Below, piece by piece: positions 37,335 through 45,766 of a stretch of DNA of 64,000 nt; positions within the stretch are counted from its first letter, which is position 1, and each line of letters begins with the position of its first letter. Both the position numbers and the translations under genes were made by a program. Source of the stretch: Thalassotalea profundi. GTDB lineage: Bacteria; Pseudomonadota; Gammaproteobacteria; Enterobacterales; Alteromonadaceae. Where the stretch lies: the NCBI RefSeq assembly GCF_014653195.1, contig NZ_BNAH01000006.1, positions 237,615 through 301,614 on the forward strand, read 5' to 3'. The notes beneath the pieces are model-generated. The model ran no database searches. It worked only from the letters and a program-made list of their open reading frames with translations, and was not told the DNA's origin.

Positions 37335-38487
37335 CTTTCATGCCTAATTCACCATCATTAATGAGTTTGGTGTAATAATAAAATACATCTTTTGCGTTAT
37401 TTCTCACATCAAACATCTCTTGGGCAAGTTCTCTGCCTTGTTTAGCGAGCTGATTTCTGTTTTCTTCATCGGCTAACGCTGAAATTAATGTATGCGCTAA
37501 TTGTTCAGGGTCTTTCGCAGGTGTTAACCAACCAGTGACATTGGGTTTAACTAAATCAGGAAATCCGCCCACATTACTTGAAATGGTTGGACATTGACAA
37601 AACAATGATTCAACTGCGCCACCAACATTTTCTGAATGAGAAGGGTGCACTGCAAGCGTAAAATCACCATAAAGTTGTTGAATGTCTCGGCGTAATCCTA
37701 AAAAGTAATACTTACCATATTGCTTATTATTGGCATATTGAATAACGTCATCCATATATTGTTGACATCCAGCCCATGGACCACCAACAAAAACGCCAAC
37801 AATATTGTTATGTGTTTGAGAGATTATATCGATGGCATCAATTAAATCTTCATGACCTTTTAGTCCTCGCTTTTGACCTAAGTGTTTTTTAGGCGCATAA
37901 AAATAAGCAACATTACCAATAATTTGTGTATTTGGGGGAAGCCCAAGTTCTTGATGTAAATTTGCACTTAGTCCCGTTGTAAAGTCTTCAATGTCTACTC
38001 CATAATATACTAAGCCAATACGCTTTTTTTCGATTCCAAAATTTTGATAAGCTTGTGCTGTCCACACACAAGAAGCTAACCAAAAGTCTGCTTTTCCAGC
38101 AGTAAGCAATTCTACATTTCTAAAAAGCTTATGTTCTAAATGTAAAGGACCTGGCACATGAAAAATTCGTTTTATTGGGTGGTTTTTACCAAGCGCTAGT
38201 CTCATCGTCAGCGTTGTGGCGACAAAGTGACTATGAATAACTTCAGGTTCAATATTCTTTACCAGTCGACGAAACTCTTTGAAAAGACGTATGTTTTTCC
38301 ATGGGTTTTTTACATGAATCGCTGTTTGTAGAATATGTGTATGAACACCTACTTCATTATAAGCTGTTACTAATGGTCCATCAGGTAGTGCAACATGTAC
38401 TTCAACGCCTAGTTTGACTAATTCTCGTAATTGCCTTAATGCCCAAGTTGCGCCGGTTGAGGTTTTAAGTAAATGTAATACTTTCAT
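37327..38487 (-). CDS. Glycosyltransferase family 4 protein
   Basis: This 386-residue GT-B glycosyltransferase has an N-terminal Rossmann domain (VLHLLKTSTGATWALRQL, then VIHSHFVAT) and a C-terminal domain with the nucleotide-sugar site. The EX7E-type region lies in HPSHSENVGGAVESLFCQCP, followed by SSNVGGFPDLV. It should add one sugar to the lipid-linked glycan on the cytosolic face. Donor and linkage cannot be read from sequence. It overlaps the next upstream glycosyltransferase gene by four bases and the pglC-like gene by eight. Confidence 0.88.
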   Translation of the reverse strand: MKVLHLLKTSTGATWALRQLRELVKLGVEVHVALPDGPLVTAYNEVGVHTHILQTAIHVKNPWKNIRLFKEFRRLVKNIEPEVIHSHFVATTLTMRLALGKNHPIKRIFHVPGPLHLEHKLFRNVELLTAGKADFWLASCVWTAQAYQNFGIEKKRIGLVYYGVDIEDFTTGLSANLHQELGLPPNTQIIGNVAYFYAPKKHLGQKRGLKGHEDLIDAIDIISQTHNNIVGVFVGGPWAGCQQYMDDVIQYANNKQYGKYYFLGLRRDIQQLYGDFTLAVHPSHSENVGGAVESLFCQCPTISSNVGGFPDLVKPNVTGWLTPAKDPEQLAHTLISALADEENRNQLAKQGRELAQEMFDVRNNAKDVFYYYTKLINDGELGMKDD

Positions 38488-39647
38488 GAATTAAGTTCTT
38501 TTAGTTTGCCATAAAAATCAGATCTTCTTTTTGCTAACACGTCTTCCTGATAATCAATTGAAGTGGCTAAGTTTATTGTTGATTGTGCTGACAATAGTTT
38601 GGTGTTGTTACATAATTTATCTAATGCGCTATACAATGCATCAATATCATTAATAGGTACACAAAAATCTGGCGCTAACAATTCCGGAATGCCTCCAGCA
38701 TTACTGCCTATACAAGGTAAGGCTTGCGCCATTGCTTCGATCATCGCCCTTGGTAAGCCTTCAGTCCGTGACGGTAGCACAAATAATTCAGACTGTTGTA
38801 AGTGCTCGAGCACTTGTTGATGATTGATTTCACCAGTAAAGGTGATGTTTTTTTTGATAGTTAATTCATTAGCCAATTGCATCAGCATGTTTTGATGAAT
38901 GCCGGTGCCAATAATAGTTAAGTGATATTTTGTATCGTTATTCACTAACTTCGCAAATGCTTTAAGCAGTATATCTGGGGCTTTATAAAGTTGATTAAGA
39001 GAGCCAATAAAAACTAATCGACGAGCCGGTTGATTGTATTGGCGTGCTTCTGAGCTAAAAGACTTCTTATTTAGTTGAAGTGACGAGTAATGGCTGGTGA
39101 TGGTATTTTTACCCGCAGGGTATTTCTGTTGTAAATAGCTTTTAGTGACATAGCTAACACCAGCAGCATTTTTGCATTGTTGTTTTAGTGAGCGTGTACT
39201 TAAAAATTTTAAAACACCCCCAAGTATTTTTCCGCCGACACCGGAAGAGAACACATCTTCAGGATCACCGACTACTTCTAAGGCATATTTTTTTCCACTA
39301 GGTAGTAGTTTAGTCAGAATATTGGCTGATTGTGAAGGTACTCTGAATAATAATACCCCCTCTAGTTTCGTTGCTTGATGTAATCGATAAATAAGTTTTG
39401 GCAATGTTCTAATTAACCCAAATAACCCTAAATATTCGGGCAAATTGAAAAAAGCCACTGACTGTCCACTGGATAAAACCCATTCAGGTTGAGCTAAAGC
39501 TACTTGCTTAACGCGGGCAATCACTACAACATTGTCAAAACAGCTCAAATACCGTAGCCAAAAGTTATAATTAAATGAAGATGTGGTCCAGACTTGGCCG
39601 TCAGGCGTTTGAGAAAAATGAAATTCACAACTAACGAGTATATTCAT
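38484..39647 (-). CDS. Glycosyltransferase family 4 protein
   Basis: This 387-residue GT-B enzyme of the glycan operon carries the C-terminal GT4 signatures FIGSLNQLYKAPDILLKAF (about 210-228) and FVLPSRTEGLPRAMIEAMA (about 282-300), with the two Glu of the donor site, then GSNAGGIPELL. The N-terminal acceptor half is unlike that of the neighbouring glycosyltransferases, so it probably adds a different sugar. Its stop overlaps the start of the following gene by four bases, and it starts five bases after the polymerase gene. Confidence 0.88.
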   Translation of the reverse strand: MNILVSCEFHFSQTPDGQVWTTSSFNYNFWLRYLSCFDNVVVIARVKQVALAQPEWVLSSGQSVAFFNLPEYLGLFGLIRTLPKLIYRLHQATKLEGVLLFRVPSQSANILTKLLPSGKKYALEVVGDPEDVFSSGVGGKILGGVLKFLSTRSLKQQCKNAAGVSYVTKSYLQQKYPAGKNTITSHYSSLQLNKKSFSSEARQYNQPARRLVFIGSLNQLYKAPDILLKAFAKLVNNDTKYHLTIIGTGIHQNMLMQLANELTIKKNITFTGEINHQQVLEHLQQSELFVLPSRTEGLPRAMIEAMAQALPCIGSNAGGIPELLAPDFCVPINDIDALYSALDKLCNNTKLLSAQSTINLATSIDYQEDVLAKRRSDFYGKLKELNS

Positions 39648-39652
39648 AATAT

Positions 39653-41020
39653 TTAAGTATCCACTTTAACTTTAGCGAGCTGTAAGATAATAAAAGCGAG
39701 TACGACCCCAATAAATATCTGTACGGGAATAAACGCAAAGCTATTTCTGATCATGACAAATAACGGGATAATGGCAACACCAATGAGAATATCTGAGCGA
39801 ATCGTCGAGGGTATTCGATCCAATTTGGCAAAAAGACTCCCAAGAATAATGGAAATTAAAATAATACCTTTCTCACCGAAGTTGGCGTAAGCTTCAGCGA
39901 CAGGTGAAAAGCCTATAGGCCCCGCTTTTTCCATCACAACTACATTTAACAGTCGTTTATCTTGCAATGAGGGTAATCGTTCTATGGGTAAAAATAGTGC
40001 AAGTTGTCTTTCGATTGGTGCCCAATAGCTCTCACCATTTAATAATTCGAAACCAGACTTTCGCCATTTAATGACTTCTTGTATTGCCCTTAAGCTACTG
40101 CCCATCTCTGCAATAGCGTTGAGTGGGTTGATATTATCTACGGAAGAATAATCACCTGAAATTCTAGCGTTTTTTACAATAATTGTGGCGAATAGCATAA
40201 GGCTTACCACAATAAATAATTTATGTGTTTTTAAGGGAATTCTCCTTCTGCCAAGAATAGCTGCTATTACCGCTGTCGGGAACATAACTTCCCCTCGTAA
40301 ACCAACTTTAAAGGCAAATAAGCCCCAAATAGCAAACACGATAAAATAGGTATAACCAAAACCTTCACGGTAAGATGCAGCTACAAAGACAATGGCCATA
40401 CCAATAAATAAATAAATATAGACAAAAAGTAATGTAATTAGCGGAGAGCTTTTTACAATAGCGAGGTAAGCACCATAAGAGCTTAAAGCGCCTGTTGCAA
40501 AACCGATTGCGAAAAAAATTAACACCATAAAAATTAACATCAAACCGCCAATATGGTGTAAGCGTTTTATTAATTTAATATGTATGGCTCCTTTTGACTG
40601 TAATGGTACTTTTGACAGTATGATGGCTGTGATCGCATAAAGTATCATAGTGTAGTTGAAGAGATATATTGCTAAGTTAGTCTCCTGAAGGTAATACCAA
40701 TAACGTATTGCTTTTAAAATTGCTTGGTCGGTGATCATCCCTATGGCCGATACAAAAATTAAACCGCCATGAAAGATACTAAAGGTAAAAAAGAAGAAAA
40801 AGCTAATCGACCAAATCCCTTTCGGTATCGCGTACATTAAAATAGTACTAATAACTAACCAGTTAAATAAAGTGATTAGTTCTAAGGTGTCTCGTGATAT
40901 TTGTACAATATTAAAGTGGATCGGAATTAATAAAAATCCGATAAGCGCTAATACAATAACGTATAAAAGTTTGTGGAAGGGATTGATGCTATTGATAGAC
41001 AGCATATAAGGATTCGACAC
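39653..41020 (-). CDS. wzy: O-antigen polymerase-like membrane protein (Wzy)
   Basis: This 455-residue integral membrane protein has about twelve predicted helices and a long, fairly polar periplasmic segment (about 285-375) that includes SFELLNGESYWAPIERQ and PIGFSPVAEAYANFG. The late loop and its position in a Wzx/glycosyltransferase operon support a polymerase that joins lipid-linked repeat units at the periplasmic face. Sequence motifs of this class are weak, so the call rests mainly on topology and context. The start overlaps the preceding glycosyltransferase gene by 32 bases. A second ATG five codons in would shorten the overlap slightly. Confidence 0.78.
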   Translation of the reverse strand: MSNPYMLSINSINPFHKLLYVIVLALIGFLLIPIHFNIVQISRDTLELITLFNWLVISTILMYAIPKGIWSISFFFFFTFSIFHGGLIFVSAIGMITDQAILKAIRYWYYLQETNLAIYLFNYTMILYAITAIILSKVPLQSKGAIHIKLIKRLHHIGGLMLIFMVLIFFAIGFATGALSSYGAYLAIVKSSPLITLLFVYIYLFIGMAIVFVAASYREGFGYTYFIVFAIWGLFAFKVGLRGEVMFPTAVIAAILGRRRIPLKTHKLFIVVSLMLFATIIVKNARISGDYSSVDNINPLNAIAEMGSSLRAIQEVIKWRKSGFELLNGESYWAPIERQLALFLPIERLPSLQDKRLLNVVVMEKAGPIGFSPVAEAYANFGEKGIILISIILGSLFAKLDRIPSTIRSDILIGVAIIPLFVMIRNSFAFIPVQIFIGVVLAFIILQLAKVKVDT

Positions 41021-42086
41021 ATAACGCTAAATTAAAAGGACTTTGAATAAACGCAGTTTGTGCTGCTATTTTTTCTTCTGTTGTTTGTTCAAATGCAATT
41101 GTTAATGCACTACTCCATTGAGTTATTGCTGAATTTAAGGAAACCTGCTGAATACAGGGTAAATAATGAGCTATTTCAGTTACACCGGCTAATTCACTTG
41201 AAACAACGGGTAAGCCTAAAGATGCTGCTTCAATCACAGCTCCAGGTAAGCCTTCCCATAATGACGGGAATAGCATCACATCGGCATTAGAGATAAACGG
41301 ATAAACATCAGATTGCTCAGTGGCAAAGTAAACGTACTTAGTTAGCTTTACCTCGTTGATACGTTTAAGTAATCTTTGTTTAACGCTTGCGTTTTCTTTT
41401 CCTATAAAGACTAAGTAGCAAGGGGATTCTTTAAAGGTATTAATAAATACTTCAAGTGTAAATTCATGGTTTTTTGGGGGATCCATTCTGGCAATGTTGA
41501 TAATTACCGGTAACTTTTCAGTAAGTTGGAATTGATGCCAATAGTCAGGGTCCTTTGGTAAAGGTTGCTGTCTATTCAATCCATTATAAATTACGCGACA
41601 TCGGGTATCATTTTGCCATTCTTTACTCCAAAACGCGTCTAGAGCGGCGTTACAAACCCCAATAATATTTGTAGCAAACCAATCAATCAGCTTTTTAAAA
41701 CACTGATTTCGTATTCTTTTTACTAAGGTCATTTGAGCTGAGACTTGAGTACTACGGTAATGTGCGATTCTCTGTTTTACGCCAGCAAGCTTAGCAATAA
41801 ATAAAATAACGCCTGATACATCTGCAACATGGCTATGCACACTATCGAAGTGATGTTTTTTTAAGAGTAAATAAAAACGTATTGGGAATAATAAACCTAG
41901 CCGACAATAATGCACTTTGCTTTTTTGTGTGGTTATTTCCTGATCGAGCACGCCTTGTTGCCCTGTTAAGGCACAAAATTCTAAATGTATACCTTTATTT
42001 GCTAAAGGCAATAATGTGTCAAGGGTTCTAAGTTCTGCACCGCCCCTATTCATAATACCGAAGATATGCAGTACTTTTTTTGTCAT
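40989..42086 (-). CDS. Glycosyltransferase family 4 protein
   Basis: This 365-residue GT-B glycosyltransferase starts MTKKVLHIFGIMNRGGAEL, with the typical N-terminal acceptor loop GGAE and then VHSHVADVSG. The C-terminal GT4 donor motif is FPSLWEGLPGAVIEAASLGLP, followed by SSELAGVTE. It is the first glycosyltransferase gene after the flippase gene, which it overlaps by four bases. The donor sugar is unknown. Confidence 0.9.
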   Translation of the reverse strand: MTKKVLHIFGIMNRGGAELRTLDTLLPLANKGIHLEFCALTGQQGVLDQEITTQKSKVHYCRLGLLFPIRFYLLLKKHHFDSVHSHVADVSGVILFIAKLAGVKQRIAHYRSTQVSAQMTLVKRIRNQCFKKLIDWFATNIIGVCNAALDAFWSKEWQNDTRCRVIYNGLNRQQPLPKDPDYWHQFQLTEKLPVIINIARMDPPKNHEFTLEVFINTFKESPCYLVFIGKENASVKQRLLKRINEVKLTKYVYFATEQSDVYPFISNADVMLFPSLWEGLPGAVIEAASLGLPVVSSELAGVTEIAHYLPCIQQVSLNSAITQWSSALTIAFEQTTEEKIAAQTAFIQSPFNLALCVESLYAVYQ

Positions 42087-43372
42087 ATCGCCATACCGTC
42101 AGTTGTTTTGTTATGAGAGGTAATAGTTTTCCATTTTTTGATAAAAATAAAGCTCATTACTAATAACTCAATAAAACATGCGAAAACCATCGCAATACTT
42201 GCGCCCAACGTGCCGTAGTCAGGTACCAAAAGCAAACACATTATGGTAAGCCCTATAGTACCAGCGCCATAAACTAAAGTTTGTTGATTAAAACATTGGA
42301 GAACATTAAGCCCTGCGCCTAAAAAAATATAACTATAGCGAATTAAGCTAGCAAAAATAATCAATTGTAGTTCAGTCGTTAATTGCGCTATCGATTCGTT
42401 ATAAATTAGTGTAAGCAACCAAGTGCCCATTGTTGTAGCAATAACAAGTCCCAAAATGCCAATGAGTACACCAACTAACATCAGCTTTTGTAAGGTTTTA
42501 ATAAAACGTTGAGATTCACCCTGATTAAATTGCATAGAAAGAGAGGGAGTTGCCGCTTGCGATAAGCTATTTATTAGAATACCGCCAGCAACTAAGAAAT
42601 AACTAATTGCAGCAAATTGCCCGACAGCTTTTGTTCCTTGATAAGTCTCTAAAACATAATTTGGAATATAGACAAACATAGCACCAAAGGCGATAGATAG
42701 GCCAATGGGCCAATAGGCTTTATATAAAGATAAAGACGTTTTAATTGATTGGTAAGAAAATAAGACTTTCTTCAATATAAATCGTCGGTGTTCTTTTACT
42801 TTAATTGTGCGAGCGACAATGACTATATCAACGAATGAAAATAACACAGTTACAGCAGCCCATGCCAAGAACGTAAGGGTAATATTATGAGTTAACATGG
42901 CAGATGTTAACAAAGCGATAATAGCCAAAGCACTTCTTAATGTTTGCGAGAGGGCGGCTCGACTAAAAGCCTGTTGCTTATGCAAATAGCTATAGCATAG
43001 CTCTGAAATACCATCAAAAACTTTGAAGATGATGACACTGATAACAATAACCCGTGGCACTTCAGGTAAAAGTAATGGGGTAAGGTAAGCTAATAATGCA
43101 AGAATAAAGATTTGCGCCAATATACGTGTATTTATGTATTGCTCGAAGGAATGTTTGTTATGAAAATCAGTGACAATTAATGAGCGTAACTTAAAGCTAA
43201 ACAGTAAAAAAATTGGTGAAATAATTGATAGGGTAAGAACAAGTGAGCCTAAAATAAGATCATCGAACTGCTTGACTATAATTATCAATAGTAGCCATTG
43301 ACTGGCAGCATGAGCCAAGTTAGCTATAGTGGTTAAGCTTGTATGGCGTAACGTTTTTAAGTTATTACTCAT
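42083..43372 (-). CDS. wzx: Lipopolysaccharide/oligosaccharide flippase (Wzx-like)
   Basis: This 429-residue polytopic membrane protein of the MATE/PST flippase superfamily has about twelve predicted helices over its whole length and Arg/Lys in the cytosolic loops. It should move undecaprenyl-linked repeat units across the inner membrane for Wzy. It is the first gene of the nine-gene glycan operon, and its stop overlaps the next start (ATGA-type). The 132-base region before it (43373-43504) must hold the promoter; no JUMPStart-like sequence was seen there. Confidence 0.87.
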   Translation of the reverse strand: MSNNLKTLRHTSLTTIANLAHAASQWLLLIIIVKQFDDLILGSLVLTLSIISPIFLLFSFKLRSLIVTDFHNKHSFEQYINTRILAQIFILALLAYLTPLLLPEVPRVIVISVIIFKVFDGISELCYSYLHKQQAFSRAALSQTLRSALAIIALLTSAMLTHNITLTFLAWAAVTVLFSFVDIVIVARTIKVKEHRRFILKKVLFSYQSIKTSLSLYKAYWPIGLSIAFGAMFVYIPNYVLETYQGTKAVGQFAAISYFLVAGGILINSLSQAATPSLSMQFNQGESQRFIKTLQKLMLVGVLIGILGLVIATTMGTWLLTLIYNESIAQLTTELQLIIFASLIRYSYIFLGAGLNVLQCFNQQTLVYGAGTIGLTIMCLLLVPDYGTLGASIAMVFACFIELLVMSFIFIKKWKTITSHNKTTDGMAI

Positions 43373-43504
43373 AACGCCTATCGTTATTTTTTTAGTTTTT
43401 ATTATAGAAATAGTTTTATCACAAATAACGACTAGTTAACATTATTAAGCAAGATATAATTGTGTAGCGTTTGGTTCGTTAAAATCCAATAAGTTTTATA
43501 TAGT

Positions 43505-44371
43505 TTAATTTTTTATGTTTTTATAATGTTGACGGAAATGACTTGGTTTCATGGCTTTCAGCTTTAAAAAGCGTCGATTAAAATTTGAAATATTATTAAA
43601 TCCACAAAGATCACTAATCGTCGATATGGGCATATGGGTATTAATGAGTAACGAACAGGCTTTGCTGATCCGTAACTGATTTACCACCTCTATAAATGTT
43701 TGTTCTGTTCTCTGTTTAAAAAAACGATGGAAGTGATTGGTACTCATATGTACCAATTTGGCAACATCTTCCGCTTTAATCGCGTCAGTATAACGTTGAT
43801 AGATATATTGAATAATTTTATCGAGCTTATCTGAAGCATTATCAGAAGTTAATGCAATGGTATAATTTTCGCTCGATAAGGTATTTTTATTTGGGTCATC
43901 TACCATTAATTGCAGAATTTCCATAAGGCTAATAAATCGTTGAGACGCATTTTGTTTATGCATTTTTTTGAAATGTGATGCTACTTTTTTCGCGGTGAAA
44001 TCACTAAATTTTATCCCACGCTTTGACATGACGAGTAAGGCTTTAATGTTGTCTAACTCAGGCATGCCTACGACTAAGTTTTCAATCCAATTTGCAGGGA
44101 TTTGAGCTACATAAACTTGTTGGAGTTGACCATTTAACTCAGCAGCAGAACTCCATGTGTGTGGTAAATGCGGGCCCAATAAAGCAAGGTCTAACTCTCC
44201 ATAATCCTCAATACTGTCGCCTACATAGCGCTGCCCGTTACTTCCTAACGTTAATGCTATTTCATATTCTGGATGGTAATGCCAATTAAATTCAATTTCG
44301 TTGTCTTGATAACACCAAAATCGCCAGGACGAATTTTCATTAGGTAATATTTTTTCAAACATTAATTTCAT
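43505..44371 (-). CDS. AraC family transcriptional regulator
   Basis: This 288-residue regulator has an N-terminal cupin-like effector domain (about 10-90: FNWHYHPEYEIALTLG, then GDLALLGPHLPHTW in the form ELDLALLGPHLPHTW). The C-terminal double helix-turn-helix lies at about 190-285 (AEDVAKLVHMSTNHFHRFFK and ISTISDLCGFNNISNFNRRF). It is divergent from the nagX and hexosaminidase genes, with a 240-base shared control region. It probably responds to an amino-sugar ligand and controls those genes, though it could also act on the glycan operon downstream of it. Confidence 0.88.
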   Translation of the reverse strand: MKLMFEKILPNENSSWRFWCYQDNEIEFNWHYHPEYEIALTLGSNGQRYVGDSIEDYGELDLALLGPHLPHTWSSAAELNGQLQQVYVAQIPANWIENLVVGMPELDNIKALLVMSKRGIKFSDFTAKKVASHFKKMHKQNASQRFISLMEILQLMVDDPNKNTLSSENYTIALTSDNASDKLDKIIQYIYQRYTDAIKAEDVAKLVHMSTNHFHRFFKQRTEQTFIEVVNQLRISKACSLLINTHMPISTISDLCGFNNISNFNRRFLKLKAMKPSHFRQHYKNIKN

Positions 44372-44611
44372 ATTAAAGACAGCGTTGTCAATTTATGATA
44401 GTAAAGTACCATAATTGCTTAGAATAGTGTAACTAAAGTGGAGTGTTTAGCCGCAGAATGAATCTACATTTTTCTGGAGAGTTGTTTTTATCTTGTAGGC
44501 AAAGTCATATAGAACGAAATACAAACATTCCTTGGAAAATAATTAAAAATCTAGATAGAACATTGGCTTATTTTAGTTTAATGAATATTATTGAGGTTAT
44601 CGGAGCTTATT

Positions 44612-45691
44612 TTGAACAGATACATTGCATTAGACGCCTTTCGAGGCTTAACAATTGCGCTTATGATTTTAGTTAATACCCCAGGGTCATGGTCGCATGT
44701 GTATTCTCCCTTTTTACATGCCGATTGGAATGGACTTACACCAACAGATTTAGTGTTCCCTTTCTTTCTTTTTATTGTTGGCTCTGCGATGTTTTTTGCT
44801 TTTAAAAAGAGTGAATTTACATTATCGGCAGAGCAAAGTGTCAAAATAATTAAGCGTGGGATTATTATCTTTTTAATTGGCGTTTTTCTTAATGCTTTCC
44901 CTTTTTTAGCGTCATTCGAAAATTTACGGATAATGGGGGTATTACAACGTATTGCCCTTTGCTATGTTGCTGCGGCGTTTCTTGTACTTATATTCAGTCG
45001 TTTGGGCTTGTTTATTGTGAGCATACTCCTACTGGTTAGTTACCCTTTTATATTATCCATAGCGGGTGCAGAAGCTGCCTATTCTTTAGATGGCAATATA
45101 GTACGTACAATTGATATTGCGCTTTGGGGGGAAAGTCACCTTTATCAAGGAAAAGGGCTAGCATTTGATCCTGAAGGCTTAATAAGCTCGCTTCCAGCCG
45201 TAGTGAGTGTGATTTTTGGCTTCGAAGTGACACGAATGGTGAGCCAAAGTCAGAGCAAAAATAAAGCCATAATTCATTTAGTCAAAATTGCTTTTGTTTC
45301 TATTGTTGCCGCATTAATTTGGCAATTTTGGCACCCTATTAATAAATCATTGTGGACGAGCTCTTATGTACTTGTTAGTTCAGGTTTGGCTTGTTTAGTA
45401 CTGGCAGTTTTTATTTATATTATTGATATAAAAAATATTGAAAAACCGATTGTTCCTTTGCTCATTTATGGCACGAACCCACTTTTTATCTATGTACTTT
45501 CTTGGCTTTGGGTGGTCAGTTATGTATTCGTGCCAACGGCAGACGGTAGCTTACATCAATGGTTATTTATGAGGTTAGCGGATTTCATGCCTGAAAAATT
45601 AGCCTCTTTGGTGTTTGGCTTAAGTCATGTGGTGTTATTTGGTTGGATATCGAAATGGCTTTATGATCGTAAAATATTTATAAAAATTTAA
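44612..45691 (+). CDS. nagX: NagX-like membrane protein (heparan-alpha-glucosaminide N-acetyltransferase family)
   Basis: This 359-residue inner-membrane protein has about ten helices. It starts MNRYIALDAFRGLTIALMIL and continues TPTDLVFPFFLFIVGSAM, the block typical of the COG4299/DUF5009 family. No ATG is usable. The TTG at 44612 is chosen because GGAG (44602-44605) lies six bases before it, and a longer TTG frame from 44591 would put the ribosome site inside the gene. In marine bacteria NagX accompanies GlcNAc and chitin-oligosaccharide genes and is suspected to transport or acetylate amino sugars; the biochemical role is not settled. The hexosaminidase gene follows after 75 bases. Confidence 0.85.
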   Translation: MNRYIALDAFRGLTIALMILVNTPGSWSHVYSPFLHADWNGLTPTDLVFPFFLFIVGSAMFFAFKKSEFTLSAEQSVKIIKRGIIIFLIGVFLNAFPFLASFENLRIMGVLQRIALCYVAAAFLVLIFSRLGLFIVSILLLVSYPFILSIAGAEAAYSLDGNIVRTIDIALWGESHLYQGKGLAFDPEGLISSLPAVVSVIFGFEVTRMVSQSQSKNKAIIHLVKIAFVSIVAALIWQFWHPINKSLWTSSYVLVSSGLACLVLAVFIYIIDIKNIEKPIVPLLIYGTNPLFIYVLSWLWVVSYVFVPTADGSLHQWLFMRLADFMPEKLASLVFGLSHVVLFGWISKWLYDRKIFIKI

Positions 45692-45766
45692 CGATGAAAG
45701 CCAAAGCCATAGAGTGCTATAAAAGTTAGAGAAATAAATAACAGTAATAATATTGGAGGGGGTTCT

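Noticed and set aside
32864..43372. Campylobacter-type N-glycosylation system
   Set aside because: The Pgl-like sugar enzymes are present, but no PglB oligosaccharyltransferase or PglK flippase is found. Wzx and Wzy point to a polymerised glycan instead.
44443..44676. 77-codon plus-strand frame upstream of nagX
   Set aside because: It overlaps the well-supported nagX start in another frame and shows no family features or good ribosome site.
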